From NCBI RefSeq assembly GCF_000600295.1, contig NZ_JEMG01000001.1, positions 470,670 through 534,669 of the forward strand: a stretch of 64,000 bases of DNA. Reading direction: 5' to 3'. Origin of the DNA: Hylemonella gracilis str. Niagara R (GTDB lineage Bacteria > Pseudomonadota > Gammaproteobacteria > Burkholderiales > Burkholderiaceae_C). The position numbers and the translations under genes were made by a program. Below the pieces are notes generated by a model. The model was not told the origin of the DNA. It was given only the letters and a program-made list of their open reading frames with translations, and ran no database searches. This document shows positions 1 through 8,804 of the stretch, in pieces (position 1 is the first letter of the stretch; every line of letters starts with the position of its first letter).

Positions 1-447
1 AGGGAACGGTATGCACCGCAGGCCCATACCTTGCGTGTGCTGGCTTTGCTCGATGCTCGCATGGACGAGCTGTATGCCGCGCCCTATCTGTACGCCGACG
101 GTCGGTGGCAGCAGCAGGCTCCCTTCGGCCTGCATACCCCCGAGGCGCTGCCTGCCTGGGACGGCGACGCCCTGGCCGGCAATGTGTTCACCGTCTACGG
201 CGAGCGCTTGCCCTGGCCTGCGGCCCTGCCACGCTGGCCAGTGCTGCCCCTGGCAACGGCCATGCTGCGTCTCGCACCCGCCCTGCTGGCCCAGGGGGCC
301 GCCGTGCGGGCCGAGGACGCACTGCCGCAGTACGTGCGTGACAAGGTGGCCAAGACCACCGAAGAACGCCTGCGGGAGCGTAAGGCGCTTCAGCCATCCA
401 CGGCCCCCGTGGTTCAAGCGTCGGTGTCCGGTCCGTTGACGGGCTGA
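1..447 (+). CDS. tsaB: TsaB, tRNA t6A biosynthesis protein (5' part missing)
   Basis: This is the C-terminal 148 residues of TsaB, the non-catalytic partner of TsaD in making N6-threonylcarbamoyladenosine at tRNA position 37. The reading frame is open from base 1, so the start lies left of the window. The tail DALPQYVRDKVAKTTEER is the usual C-terminal signature of proteobacterial TsaB, and MRVLALLDARMDELYAA matches the conserved central strand region. It ends 10 bases before rimI, and the order tsaB-rimI-uracil-DNA glycosylase is common in Burkholderiales. TsaB and RimI are both small tRNA or ribosome modification factors, so co-expression is plausible. Identification is secure; the N-terminal ASKHA half cannot be judged here. 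Confidence 0.93.
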   Translation, partial: RERYAPQAHTLRVLALLDARMDELYAAPYLYADGRWQQQAPFGLHTPEALPAWDGDALAGNVFTVYGERLPWPAALPRWPVLPLATAMLRLAPALLAQGAAVRAEDALPQYVRDKVAKTTEERLRERKALQPSTAPVVQASVSGPLTG

Positions 448-457
448 GAGGCTCGGC

Positions 458-1012
458 ATGCACGCCCCGTCTATGCCGCATGCGTGCGGCTCCCCGATTG
501 AGGTCCGCCTTGAGCCGCTGGACGCGACGCGCTTGGACGCCGTGCTCCACATCGAACAGCGCGCTTATTCGCATCCCTGGACGCGCGGCCATTTCCTCGA
601 CGGCTTGCGCGCGGGCCACCACATGCGCGTGCTGGTCGCGGGGGAGGCGGGCGAGGAAACCGTGCTCGGCTATTACGTGGCCATGCAAGGCGTCGCCGAG
701 GCCCACCTGCTCAACATCACCGTCGCGCCGCAACACCAGGGTCAGGGCTGGGCCCGCCTTATGCTGGACGCCCTGGCGCTCTGGGCGCGGGGTGTGCCCG
801 CGCAACCGCCGCTGGAAATGCTCTGGCTGGAGGTACGCGCGGGCAACCAGCGCGCCATCCATGTCTATGAGGCGCAGGGCTACCGCCGCGTGGGCCTGCG
901 CAAGGACTATTACCCCGACGGTCACGGCCGCCGCGAGGACGCGGTGGTGATGAGCCTGCCCCTGACCCCAGCCGCTTCCACCCCCCTGCAACCCGCGCAG
1001 GCACCTCTGTAG
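458..1012 (+). CDS. rimI: RimI, ribosomal protein bS18 alanine N-acetyltransferase
   Basis: This is a GNAT-family acetyltransferase of 184 residues that transfers acetyl from acetyl-CoA to the N-terminal alanine of ribosomal protein S18. The acetyl-CoA loop reads APQHQGQGWARLML (the Q/RxxGxG/A motif), preceded by the strand HLLNITV. The region ending NQRAIHVYEAQGYRRVGLRKDYYP is the classic RimI C-terminal half (NxxAxxxYxxxGFxxxGxRxxYY). About 20 residues at the N-terminus lie before the first GNAT strand, so a later start is possible. It sits between tsaB and a uracil-DNA glycosylase gene in what looks like one transcription unit. Confidence 0.93.
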   Translation: MHAPSMPHACGSPIEVRLEPLDATRLDAVLHIEQRAYSHPWTRGHFLDGLRAGHHMRVLVAGEAGEETVLGYYVAMQGVAEAHLLNITVAPQHQGQGWARLMLDALALWARGVPAQPPLEMLWLEVRAGNQRAIHVYEAQGYRRVGLRKDYYPDGHGRREDAVVMSLPLTPAASTPLQPAQAPL

Positions 1013-1022
1013 GATGCGGACC

Positions 1023-1871
1023 ATGGAATTGGATGCACGTCAGCGCGCCATGCTGGAAGAAATGGGAATTCGTGTCTGGACGCCCATGGCGTCGGCGCCA
1101 GCGGATGAGACAGCCCTTGCCAAGTCCTCGCTGCGGCCGTCCGATGGCTCGCGTGCCAGGGTGGCCGCGCCCTCATCCCCGGTGGAGCGGCCAGTCCGCG
1201 CGCCCGTGCCCATGGCGGCCCCGGCCGTTCCGGTCGGCGTGACCGCGCCCCGCGCCCTGCCCACCGACATCGCGGCCATGGACTGGGACGACCTGGAGGC
1301 CGTTGTGGCCGGCTGCCAGGCCTGCGGCCTGTGCAAGAGCCGCAAGAACACCGTGTTCGGCGTCGGGCACCGGCAGGCGCGCTGGCTGATCGTCGGCGAG
1401 GCGCCGGGCGAGAACGAGGATCTCCAGGGCGAACCGTTTGTCGGCCAGGCCGGCAAGCTGCTGGACAACATGCTCAAGGCCCTGGGCCTGGCGCGCGGCG
1501 CCGACGACGCGGCCCGGGCCGTCTACATCGCCAACGTGCTCAAGTGCCGGCCGCCAGGCAACCGCAACCCCGCGCCCGAGGAAGTGCTGCAGTGCGAACC
1601 CTATCTGCGTCGCCAGGTCGCGTTGCTACAGCCGCGCATCATCCTCGCGATGGGGCGTTTCGCCGTCCAGTCCCTGCTGCAGCACAGCCTGCCAGACGTG
1701 GCAACCATGCCGCTGGGCCGTCTGCGCGGCCAGGTGCATAGCTATGAAGGCGTGCCCGTCGTCGTGAGCTACCACCCTGCTTACCTGTTGCGCACGCCGC
1801 AGGACAAGGCCAAGGCCTGGGATGATCTGTGTTTGGCACAGTCTTTGATGTTCGATGCCGGCACCTCATAA
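1023..1871 (+). CDS. Uracil-DNA glycosylase, family 4/5 type with Fe-S cluster
   Basis: This enzyme removes uracil from DNA to start base excision repair. Motif 1 is visible as GEAPGENEDLQGEPFVGQAGKL, typical of thermostable family 4-like uracil-DNA glycosylases. Cysteines in CQACGLCKS and in ANVLKCRPPGNRNP and LQCEPYL are placed to bind the 4Fe-4S cluster. The late SYHPAYLLR matches motif 2 with its catalytic histidine. The N-terminal 80 residues are a low-complexity Ala/Pro/Val linker, which is common in beta-proteobacterial members. I prefer ATG 1023 because AGGA lies about 10 bases upstream; ATG 1014, touching the rimI stop, is the alternative. Third gene of the tsaB-rimI unit. Confidence 0.9.
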   Translation: MELDARQRAMLEEMGIRVWTPMASAPADETALAKSSLRPSDGSRARVAAPSSPVERPVRAPVPMAAPAVPVGVTAPRALPTDIAAMDWDDLEAVVAGCQACGLCKSRKNTVFGVGHRQARWLIVGEAPGENEDLQGEPFVGQAGKLLDNMLKALGLARGADDAARAVYIANVLKCRPPGNRNPAPEEVLQCEPYLRRQVALLQPRIILAMGRFAVQSLLQHSLPDVATMPLGRLRGQVHSYEGVPVVVSYHPAYLLRTPQDKAKAWDDLCLAQSLMFDAGTS

Positions 1872-1921
1872 TGGCCTGCATGGCAAGCCGTACCGATGAC
1901 ACTGGAAACAGGGACAGGGAG

Positions 1922-2386
1922 ATGATGAACACAGAGAACACCATGCCGGCCACCGAGTTGCGCCTTTATGACGAACCCGGGCACCTGATCCGCCGCGCGC
2001 AGCAGATTGCCGTCGCGCGCTTCCACGAAGTGCATGGGCGGCACGTCACCCCGGTGCAGTACGCCATCCTGCGCACCCTGCAGGAGACGCCCGGCATCGA
2101 CCAGGTGACGCTGGCCGACAAGGTGGCGCTGGACACCTCCACCACGGCCGACATCGCCGCGCGGCTGGAGACCAAGGGCTGGATCTCGCGCGAGGTGCTG
2201 CCACGCCGACAGCGCAGCCTGGTCCTCACGCCGGAGGGCGAGACGGTGCTGGCCGAACTGCTGCCGGGCACGACAGCGCATTGGGACAGCCTGATGAGCG
2301 CGCTGTCCACTGAGGAGCAGCGCGAATTCATCCGCCTGCTGCGCAAATTCGTCGATTTGCACGACCAGCGCGACTCTGAAGAGTGA
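1922..2386 (+). CDS. MarR-family transcriptional regulator
   Basis: A winged-helix regulator of about 154 residues. The centre has the MarR pattern: HVTPVQYAILRTLQETPGIDQVTLADKVALDTSTTADIAARLETKGWISRE (recognition helix), followed by the wing PRRQRSLVLTPEGE. Members usually sense phenolic ligands and repress nearby catabolic genes. The open frame runs further upstream, but ATG 1922 or 1925 follows an AGGGAG ribosome site, so the longer version is unlikely. The next gene, 190 bases downstream on the same strand, encodes a VanA-like oxygenase, so this regulator probably responds to an aromatic acid. The ligand is not visible in the sequence. Confidence 0.85.
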   Translation: MMNTENTMPATELRLYDEPGHLIRRAQQIAVARFHEVHGRHVTPVQYAILRTLQETPGIDQVTLADKVALDTSTTADIAARLETKGWISREVLPRRQRSLVLTPEGETVLAELLPGTTAHWDSLMSALSTEEQREFIRLLRKFVDLHDQRDSEE

Positions 2387-2577
2387 CTGCTCACTGTTCT
2401 TTAGGGTCCTCTCAATTCGAGGGTAAATACCAGGGGGCAAAAGCCGGCATAGGCTAGCCCTTTGTGGCCGTGCGTCCTAAAATACCGGTCATTCAGTATA
2501 CGGATTCATGAGGCTACGCCACCGCCCGGTGTCGTCCATCATGACCGGTCCCGTCTGACTCAGCTTAGGAGCACACC

Positions 2578-3660
2578 ATGTCCACTGTCAGCACCTTTCC
2601 CAAGAACACTTGGTACGTCGCCGCGTCCAGCCAGGAAATCGGCGCCGACAAGCCGCTGGGCCGCATGGTCTGCGGTGAACGCATTGCCTTCTACCGTGAC
2701 GCGGCCGGCAAGATCAACGCGGTGCAGGACTTCTGCCCGCACCGTGGCGCGCCGCTGTCGCTGGGCTATGTCTGCGAAGGCCAGCTCACCTGCGGTTACC
2801 ACGGCCTGGTCATGGGTTGCGACGGCAAGACGGTGTCCATGCCTGGCCAGCGCGTTCGCGGTTTTCCGGCCATTCGCAGTTTCCCCGTGACCGAGCGCTA
2901 CGGCTTCGTCTGGGTCTGGACGGGCGAGGCGACGCTGGCCGACGAGGCCAAGATCCCGGTCCTGGAGTTCTTCGACAACCCGGAATGGGCCTATGGCGGT
3001 GGCCTGTACCACATCGCCTGCGACTACCGGCTGATGATTGACAACCTGATGGACCTGACGCACGAGACCTATGTGCACAGCAGCTCCATCGGCCAGAAGG
3101 AAATCGACGAAACGCCCTGCAAGACCACCGTCGAGGGCGACACCGTCGTCACCAGCCGCTTCATGAGCGGCATCGAGGCCCCGCCCTTTTGGAAGATGGC
3201 ACTGCGGGGCAACGGCCTGCCGGATGATCAGCCGGTGGATCGCTGGCAGATCTGCCGCTTCTCGCCGCCCAGCCATGTGATGATCGAGGTGGGTGTGGCC
3301 CTGCAGGGCCAGGGTGGCTACGACGCGCCCAACGACAAGAAGGCCTACAGCGTGGTGGTGGACTTCATCACGCCCGAGACCGAGACTTCCATCCACTACT
3401 TCTGGGGCATGGCGCGCAAGTTCAAACCGCAGGACGCCGAGCTGACAGACACCATCCGCCAGGGGCAGGGCAAGATCTTCGCCGAGGACCTGGAGATGCT
3501 GGAGCGCCAGCAGAAGAACCTGCTGACCTGGCCCGAGCGCAAGCTGCTCATGCTCAACATCGACGCGGGTGGCGTTCAGTCGCGCAAGATCATCGATCGC
3601 CTCATCGCGGAAGAAGTCGCGGCTGCGTCCGTGGTGCCGGTCACGCCGCTCGCCGCCTGA
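2578..3660 (+). CDS. Rieske non-heme iron oxygenase, vanillate O-demethylase (VanA)-like
   Basis: A 360-residue oxygenase component that would use electrons from a separate reductase to hydroxylate or demethylate an aromatic acid. The N-terminal Rieske domain binds a 2Fe-2S cluster through C53-x-H55 (DFCPHRGA) and C72-x2-H75 (CGYHGL). The catalytic domain has the mononuclear iron site [13 protein letters not shown]. Length and motif spacing match VanA (vanillate to protocatechuate) and relatives such as dicamba O-demethylase. No vanB-type reductase gene is adjacent: the next gene is pyrF. The substrate is therefore unproven and electrons must come from a reductase encoded elsewhere. Its likely regulator is the MarR gene just upstream. 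Confidence 0.85.
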   Translation: MSTVSTFPKNTWYVAASSQEIGADKPLGRMVCGERIAFYRDAAGKINAVQDFCPHRGAPLSLGYVCEGQLTCGYHGLVMGCDGKTVSMPGQRVRGFPAIRSFPVTERYGFVWVWTGEATLADEAKIPVLEFFDNPEWAYGGGLYHIACDYRLMIDNLMDLTHETYVHSSSIGQKEIDETPCKTTVEGDTVVTSRFMSGIEAPPFWKMALRGNGLPDDQPVDRWQICRFSPPSHVMIEVGVALQGQGGYDAPNDKKAYSVVVDFITPETETSIHYFWGMARKFKPQDAELTDTIRQGQGKIFAEDLEMLERQQKNLLTWPERKLLMLNIDAGGVQSRKIIDRLIAEEVAAASVVPVTPLAA

Positions 3661-3745
3661 ATCGGCCGCGCCGGCTGGCGCGGTCCGTCAGGCCCGTGTG
3701 AATGGCCCGGGCAACCGCGTCGAGGGTCGTTCTTACAATCGCCGC

Positions 3746-4570
3746 ATGACTTTCATCGACATGCTGCGCGCGGCCGAGGCCCGCAACCGGTCCATGCTCT
3801 GCGTGGGCCTGGACCCGGAGCCCTCGCGCTTTCCCGGCGCCTACCAGGGCGACCCCCGCAAAATCTACGACTTCTGCGCCGCCATCGTCGACGCCACGGC
3901 CGATCTGGCCATCGCCTTCAAACCGCAGATCGCCTACTTCGCCGCGCACCGCGCCGAGGACCAGCTAGAACAGCTCATGGCCCACATGCGCGCCAGCGCG
4001 CCGCAAGTGCCCGTGATCCTCGACGCCAAGCGGGGCGACATCGGCGCCACCGCCGAGCAGTACGCCCGCGAAGCCTTCGAGCGCTACGACGCCGACGCCG
4101 TGACCCTCTCGCCCTTCATGGGCTGGGACTCGGTGCAGCCCTACCTGAAGTACGAGGGCAAGGGCGCCTTCCTGCTCTGCCGCACCTCCAACCCCGGCGG
4201 TGACGATCTGCAGAACCAGCGCCTGGCCGACCTGCCGGGCCAGCCGCGCCTCTACGAGCATGTGGCGGCACTGGCCCAGGGTCCCTGGAACCTGAACGGC
4301 CAGCTCGGCCTGGTGGTGGGCGCCACCTACCCGGAAGAGATCGCCCGCGTGCGCCAACTCGCGCCCACCCTGCCCCTGCTGATTCCCGGCGTCGGTGCGC
4401 AGGGCGGCGACGCGGTGGCCACGGTCAAGGCGGGCTGGACGAAGGATGGCCTGATCGCCGTGAACTCCTCGCGCGCCATCCTCTATGCGTCGTCGGGCGA
4501 GGACTTTGCCCAGGCCGCGCGTCGCGAGGCGATGAAGACACGCGACCTGCTGCAGGTGGCGCGGGGCTGA
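3746..4570 (+). CDS. pyrF: Orotidine 5'-phosphate decarboxylase, PyrF type 2
   Basis: This enzyme catalyses the last step of UMP synthesis, the decarboxylation of OMP. The catalytic motif [10 protein letters not shown] (Lys95) is typical of the longer type 2 subgroup, as are [10 protein letters not shown] near the N-terminus and the phosphate-binding region [11 protein letters not shown]. At 274 residues it has the normal length of that subgroup. The open frame extends upstream to 3569, but this part overlaps the end of the oxygenase gene; ATG 3746 begins the conserved [14 protein letters not shown], so I chose it. It is a housekeeping gene with no functional link to the oxygenase upstream. 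Confidence 0.95.
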   Translation: MTFIDMLRAAEARNRSMLCVGLDPEPSRFPGAYQGDPRKIYDFCAAIVDATADLAIAFKPQIAYFAAHRAEDQLEQLMAHMRASAPQVPVILDAKRGDIGATAEQYAREAFERYDADAVTLSPFMGWDSVQPYLKYEGKGAFLLCRTSNPGGDDLQNQRLADLPGQPRLYEHVAALAQGPWNLNGQLGLVVGATYPEEIARVRQLAPTLPLLIPGVGAQGGDAVATVKAGWTKDGLIAVNSSRAILYASSGEDFAQAARREAMKTRDLLQVARG

Positions 4571-4587
4571 GCCCCAACGCCCTCGCG

Positions 4588-5028
4588 TCAACCCGCCGAG
4601 CGCGAGGCGTCCAGCTGCGCCTTGGCCCGCTTGGCCAGGGCAATGGCCTCAGGTGTTTCGGGGGTCCACGCCGGCACCGGCATCGGCTTGCCATGGGAAT
4701 CGACCGAGACGAAGACGATCAGGCATTCGGTCGTGGTCTCCAGCCTCCCACCTTTCATGTCCCCGCTGCGCACCTCGACCGAGATGTTCATGCTGGTGCT
4801 GCCGGTGTAGGCCAGCTTGGCTTCCACCTCCACCAGGTCGCCGATCATGATGGGGCGATGGAAGCGGATGCCGCCCACGTAGACCGTGACGCAGTAGCGC
4901 TTGGCCCAGCTGGTGGCGCAGGCGTAGCCGGCCTCATCGATCCATTTCATGACGGTGCCGCCGTGCACCTTGCCGCCGTAGTTTACGGTGCTGGGTTCGG
5001 CGAGGAATCGGAGCGTGATGGAGGACAT
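4588..5028 (-). CDS. Acyl-CoA thioesterase, hotdog fold (YciA/BACH-like)
   Basis: A hotdog-fold thioesterase of 146 residues that hydrolyses acyl-CoA to free acid and CoA in the cytosol. The N-terminal region NYGGKVHGGTVMKWIDEAGYACA is the conserved helix and strand with the catalytic Asp of this family, and RFHRPIMIGDLVEVEAKLAYTGSTSMNISVEV forms the second strand set. ATG 5028 (MSSITLRF) is the likely start; the frame is open further upstream, but that part is proline-rich and unlike the family. It is convergent with pyrF, whose stop is 17 bases away. The acyl specificity cannot be read from the sequence. Confidence 0.88.
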   Translation of the reverse strand: MSSITLRFLAEPSTVNYGGKVHGGTVMKWIDEAGYACATSWAKRYCVTVYVGGIRFHRPIMIGDLVEVEAKLAYTGSTSMNISVEVRSGDMKGGRLETTTECLIVFVSVDSHGKPMPVPAWTPETPEAIALAKRAKAQLDASRSAG

Positions 5029-5166
5029 GGGTTTCCTTGGCAAGCAGATGGCGGGAGTATGCGGGGGCGATGTGACGCGGGTAAATAATGGCCGGGCCGG
5101 GGGGCAGGGTGATGGTGGACGTGGAACTGGCCGCAAAAAGCGGGCCAGCCCGCCGCGGTGCGCAGG

Positions 5167-6117
5167 CTAGCCGCGATCGCGCATCAGTGTGGATTTGCCG
5201 AACAGGCTTTCCACCAGTTCCACCGCCACCTGCGCCGTGCGGTTGCGCACATCCAGCGCGGGGTTGAGTTCCACGATGTCCAGCGAACCGACGCGTCCGG
5301 TGTCGGCGATCATCTCCATGCACAGCTGCGCCTCGCGGTAAGTTGGCCCGCCGGGCACCGTGGTGCCCACGCCGGGCGCGATCTCCGGGTCCAGAAAGTC
5401 CACGTCGAAACTCACGTGCAGGTGGGTGTTGTCGTCCAGGCCCTCCAGGGCCTTGGCCATGGTCGCGCGCATGCCCATTTCGTCCAGGTAACGCATGTCG
5501 TAGACCTCCAGCTGGGCCTCGCGCACGCGTGCACGTTCGCCTTCGTCCACGCTGCGGATGCCGATCTGCCGCAGGCTGGCCGGTTCGATCGCGGGCACAT
5601 GGCCCGCCATGGACACGAGGGCGGGAGGGCCGTCACCGCACAGGCAGGCCACGGGCATGCCGTGCAGATTGCCCGAGGGCGTGATGTCGTGGGTGTTGAA
5701 GTCCGCGTGCGCGTCCAACCACAGCACGCGCAGCTCGCGGCCCGCGGCCTTGCAGTGGCGCGCCACCGCGCTGATGGAGCCGATGCCCAGGCTGTGGTCA
5801 CCGCCCAGCAGCACCGGCAACTCGCCCGCGTTCAGCGCCGCATGAACAGCGTCGTGCACCGCCTGGTTCCAGGCGACCACCTCGTCCAGGTGGCGGTAAC
5901 CGGTCTGCGGCGGCAGGCAAGGGTTGTTCGGCCCGTGCAGGTTGCCCGTGTCGTGCACGGCCAAGCCGCGCCGCGCGAACATCTCGGCGATGCCCGCCAC
6001 CCGCAGGGCTTCGGGGCCCATGGAGGCGCCGCGCGCGCCCGCGCCGATGTCGGTGGGGGCGCCGATCAGCCGCACGGTGCCCGCAGGCGTGGCGGCATGG
6101 GAAAAGGAAGCAGACAT
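5167..6117 (-). CDS. rocF: Arginase (ureohydrolase family)
   Basis: A 316-residue ureohydrolase, most likely arginase, converting arginine to ornithine and urea. The binuclear manganese site is complete: GGDHS, DAHADFNT and SFDVDFLDP are all present. N-terminal IGAPTDIGAGARGASMGPEALR and HGPNNP are closer to arginases than to agmatinases. No transporter or amino-acid regulator lies next to it; the neighbours are a thioesterase gene downstream and, divergent at 6231, a nitroreductase gene. A related ureohydrolase with another substrate such as formiminoglutamate remains possible but less likely given the arginase-like C-terminus. Confidence 0.88.
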   Translation of the reverse strand: MSASFSHAATPAGTVRLIGAPTDIGAGARGASMGPEALRVAGIAEMFARRGLAVHDTGNLHGPNNPCLPPQTGYRHLDEVVAWNQAVHDAVHAALNAGELPVLLGGDHSLGIGSISAVARHCKAAGRELRVLWLDAHADFNTHDITPSGNLHGMPVACLCGDGPPALVSMAGHVPAIEPASLRQIGIRSVDEGERARVREAQLEVYDMRYLDEMGMRATMAKALEGLDDNTHLHVSFDVDFLDPEIAPGVGTTVPGGPTYREAQLCMEMIADTGRVGSLDIVELNPALDVRNRTAQVAVELVESLFGKSTLMRDRG

Positions 6118-6230
6118 GGGCCGGGATTATCGCGGGGCGCCAACTTTACGCAGGCGTCAGGAAAATGGGCTTGCAAAAACTGGGTTCGGGGCCAGATACA
6201 TGAACCCTCAACTTTTTTTGCGTGTTTCCC

Positions 6231-6869
6231 ATGTCCCAGTTGATCGAGCAATTGCAGTGGCGCTACGCCACCAAGAAAATGAACCCGTCCAAGGCGGTGC
6301 CCGAGGACAAGGTCGACCGCATCCTGGAAGCCGTGCGCTTGACGGCCAGTTCCAGCGGCCTGCAGCCTTATGAAGTCATCGTCGTCACCAACAAAGAGGT
6401 GCGCGAGAAGATCAAGGCCATCGCCTGGAATCAGGCCCAGATCACCGACGGCTCGCACCTGCTGGTCTTTGCCGCCTGGGACAACTACACGGCCGAGCGC
6501 ATCAACGCCATGTTCGACCTCACCAACGACGAGCGGGGCTCCACCAACGAAGGTTTCGAGGCCTACCGCCAGAAGCTGTTGAGCTTGTATCCCCCGCGTC
6601 CCGCGGAAGAAAACTACGCGCATGCGGCGCGCCAGGCCTACATTGGCGTGGGAACGGCCCTGATCGCCGCGGCCGCCGAAAAGGTGGACAGCACGCCGAT
6701 GGAAGGCTTCGATCCGGCGGCCCTGGACGAGATTCTCGGCCTGAAGGCGCGCGGCCTGCGCAGCGTGGTGATCATGCCCCTGGGCTACCGCGCCGACGAG
6801 GGCGACTGGCTGGTCAACCAGAAGAAGGTGCGCCGCAGTCGCCAGGACTTCGTGAGCGAGGTCCGCTGA
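6231..6869 (+). CDS. NAD(P)H-dependent nitroreductase (NfsB-like flavoprotein)
   Basis: A 212-residue FMN-dependent oxidoreductase of the nitroreductase superfamily, probably reducing quinones or nitroaromatics. Evidence is QLQWRYATKKMNPSKAVPEDKVDRILEAVRLTASSSGLQPYEVIVV near the N-terminus, where the R-x-A/S-x-K-K-F-like segment contacts the FMN phosphate, and the helical ARQAYIGVGTALIAAAAE typical of the dimer core. The C-terminal KVRRSRQDFVSEVR is also usual. ATG 6231 is preferred over GTG 6222, although no strong ribosome site is visible. The physiological substrate is unknown. A clear terminator follows at 6915-6948. Confidence 0.85.
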   Translation: MSQLIEQLQWRYATKKMNPSKAVPEDKVDRILEAVRLTASSSGLQPYEVIVVTNKEVREKIKAIAWNQAQITDGSHLLVFAAWDNYTAERINAMFDLTNDERGSTNEGFEAYRQKLLSLYPPRPAEENYAHAARQAYIGVGTALIAAAAEKVDSTPMEGFDPAALDEILGLKARGLRSVVIMPLGYRADEGDWLVNQKKVRRSRQDFVSEVR

Positions 6870-6914
6870 GCCGCTTTCAGCGACTCGCTCTCAACGACAT
6901 CACGTTGACGCCCC

Positions 6915-6948
6915 ACGCCCGACCGTCACGCACGGGCGGGCGTTTTTT
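6915..6948 (+). terminator. Rho-independent terminator after the nitroreductase gene
   Basis: A perfect 7-bp stem, ACGCCCG (6915-6921) with CGGGCGT (6937-6943), is followed by a run of T to 6948. It terminates the rightward nitroreductase transcript and overlaps the last codons of the convergent EamA gene. Confidence 0.85.
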
Positions 6949-7864
6949 CTTCCTTGGTGACCAGCCAGATGCCGACGCAGACCAGCACCAAGGCCAGGGC
7001 ATTCTTCCACTCCAGAAAGCGTTCATCGAGGAACAGTGCCGAGAGCAGGGTGCCGAAGATGGGAATCATGAAGTTGAAGACCGTGATCATGCTCACGCGG
7101 TTGTGCTTGAGCAGGATGGTCCAGAGCGAGAAGGCGATCGCCGACAGCGCCACCAGGTAGGCCAGGATGCCGAACGCCGCCGCGCTGGGCAGGCTCAGGT
7201 GGCCGCCAAAGGCGAAGCCCAACACCAGCAGACCGACGCCGCCGATGCCGAGTTGCCAGCCCGTCAGCACCACCGAGTCGATGCGCTGCGAGACCTTCTT
7301 GCCGTAGATGCTGGCGGCCGAGAGCACGAAGGCCGCGATCACCACGAAACCTTCGCCCAGCAGAGTGAAGTCCAGGCTGAACAGGCTGTCGTGGAAGTTC
7401 ACCACCATCACCCCCAGGAAGCCCACCACGCAGCCCAGCGCCTTGTTGTAGCTCAGGCGGTCATTGCGGTAGATGAAGTGGGCCAGCAGCACGCTGAAGA
7501 AAGTGCCGGTGGCGTTCATGATGGAACTCTTCACACCCGTGGCATAGGCCAGCCCGATGTAGAAGAACACGTACTGTGCCGTGGTCTGCGCCAAACCCAC
7601 CAGGGACACCTGGCCCATGCCGCGCCGGTCCAGCGCGAACACCGGCTTGCGCGTGGCCGCCGCCACGATCAGCAGCACCAGGCCAGCGAAGACAAAGCGC
7701 CAGCCCGCGAACACCAGCTTGGAAGGAATGTCGTCCGGCGCGATCTGGAACAGCGCGTAGCCGTTCTTGATGGCCGGGTAGGCGCTGCCCCAAAGCAGGC
7801 AGCAGAGCGTGGCGAGCAGGAAGACGACCTTGCGGTTGGTGAAGACGGAGGCTTGTGGGGTCAT
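6926..7864 (-). CDS. EamA-family (DMT superfamily) membrane transporter
   Basis: A 312-residue inner membrane protein with about ten hydrophobic helices and two EamA repeats, the architecture of drug/metabolite transporters. The first repeat begins with LLWGSAYPAIKNGY and the second ends with PIFGTLLSALFLDERFLEW, both typical positions of the EamA motif. Substrates in this family include amino acids, metabolites and drugs, and nothing here narrows it. Its stop overlaps the terminator hairpin of the convergent nitroreductase gene. The vapBC operon begins about 280 bases upstream of its start on the opposite strand. Confidence 0.85.
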   Translation of the reverse strand: MTPQASVFTNRKVVFLLATLCCLLWGSAYPAIKNGYALFQIAPDDIPSKLVFAGWRFVFAGLVLLIVAAATRKPVFALDRRGMGQVSLVGLAQTTAQYVFFYIGLAYATGVKSSIMNATGTFFSVLLAHFIYRNDRLSYNKALGCVVGFLGVMVVNFHDSLFSLDFTLLGEGFVVIAAFVLSAASIYGKKVSQRIDSVVLTGWQLGIGGVGLLVLGFAFGGHLSLPSAAAFGILAYLVALSAIAFSLWTILLKHNRVSMITVFNFMIPIFGTLLSALFLDERFLEWKNALALVLVCVGIWLVTKEEKTPARA

Positions 7865-8067
7865 GGGTGTGGCGTGGGGTTCGGCGTTGTGGAGGTGCCG
7901 ATCGGCCGAACGCGGTGGATCAGGTCAGGAGGGGGCGTTGCAGTGCACGCAGTGCGTAAGGGCTTAGAGCCAGCGGGGGCCGAGTCTAGCCTTATCCGGA
8001 GGTCCGCGTGTGGGGCCGGGCAAGGCGGCGCAGGAGCCGTCCGTATGAGCAGTCGAGATCACCTGGC

Positions 8068-8130
8068 ATATCCCGTTGACATATCCCGCAATTCGGACTA
8101 TCTTGCGCGCTGTATATCCTGGTGGGATAT
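8068..8130 (+). promoter_or_regulatory. vapBC promoter with ATATCCC operator repeats
   Basis: TTGACA (8076-8081), a 17-bp spacer and TATCTT (8099-8104) make a near-consensus sigma-70 promoter. ATATCCC occurs at 8068-8074 and 8081-8087, bracketing the -35 box, and an inverted repeat ATATCC...GGATAT lies at 8114-8130 just before vapB. This layout fits autorepression by the VapB-VapC complex. Nothing else is seen in 7865-8067. Confidence 0.75.
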
Positions 8131-8145
8131 GTGAATGGAGGTGTG

Positions 8146-8379
8146 ATGATGGAACAAGGCGCAATTTTTTTGAGCAACCGCAGCCAGGCGATCCGCCTGC
8201 CGAAGGCCGTCGCTCTGCCGGAAGACGTGAAACGCGTGGATGTGGTGGCCATCGGCCGCGTGCGCATCATCACCCCCGTGGGTGAGGCCTGGGACAGCTG
8301 GTTTGACGGCCCTGGCGTCAGCGCCGATTTCATGGCCGAGCGTGAACAGCCTGCGGAGCAGGAACGGGAAGCGTTTTGA
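8146..8379 (+). CDS. vapB: VapB-type antitoxin (AbrB/MazE fold)
   Basis: A 77-residue antitoxin. The N-terminal region AIFLSNRSQAIRLPKAVALPEDVKRVDVVAIGRVRIITPVG is the swapped-hairpin AbrB DNA-binding domain of VapB proteins; the acidic tail (FMAEREQPAEQEREAF) would wrap and inhibit the toxin. ATG 8146 or 8149 follows GGAGG, so the upstream GTG in the same frame is unlikely. The vapC gene starts 12 bases downstream, and the pair has its own promoter with repeated operators. Confidence 0.9.
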   Translation: MMEQGAIFLSNRSQAIRLPKAVALPEDVKRVDVVAIGRVRIITPVGEAWDSWFDGPGVSADFMAEREQPAEQEREAF

Positions 8380-8391
8380 GGGAGGCGCCTC

Positions 8392-8793
8392 ATGCTGCGT
8401 TTCATGCTCGACACCAACATTAGCATTGCCACGATACGCCACAGGCCGGACGCGGCGCGTGCGGCTTTCCAGCGGCATCACGGACAGATGTGCATCAGCA
8501 CCGTCACCGTGATGGAGTTGCTGTATGGCGTGGAACTGTCCGCGCAGCCGCAACGCAATCTAACGGACGTGGAAGGTTTCATCGCCCGGCTGGAGGTGTT
8601 GGACTACGACAAGCCAGCTGCGGCGCACACGGCGCAGATACGTGCGGAACTGCGCAAGGCCGGCACGCAGATCGGTCCGTATGACCAGATGATCGCCGGG
8701 CATGCGCGCTCATGCGGTCTGGTGGTCGTGACCAACAACATCAAAGAGTTTCAGCGCGTGGCGGGGCTGCGGATTGAGGATTGGCTGAGCTGA
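8392..8793 (+). CDS. vapC: VapC-type toxin, PIN-domain ribonuclease
   Basis: A 133-residue PIN-domain RNase that in this family cuts initiator tRNA or other structured RNAs when freed from VapB. Acidic site residues are visible in MLRFMLDTNI (first Asp), TVTVMELLYGVE (Glu), GPYDQMIAGHA (third Asp) and VVTNNIKEFQRV, where the usual TxNxxxF motif is kept. The gene is full length, so the module is probably active. It is cotranscribed with vapB and ends 11 bases before the convergent uvrA stop. Confidence 0.92.
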   Translation: MLRFMLDTNISIATIRHRPDAARAAFQRHHGQMCISTVTVMELLYGVELSAQPQRNLTDVEGFIARLEVLDYDKPAAAHTAQIRAELRKAGTQIGPYDQMIAGHARSCGLVVVTNNIKEFQRVAGLRIEDWLS

Positions 8794-8804
8794 GGCGCTG
8801 GGCC

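Noticed and set aside
5158..6243. 361-codon open frame on the plus strand
   Set aside because: Antisense shadow of the arginase gene.
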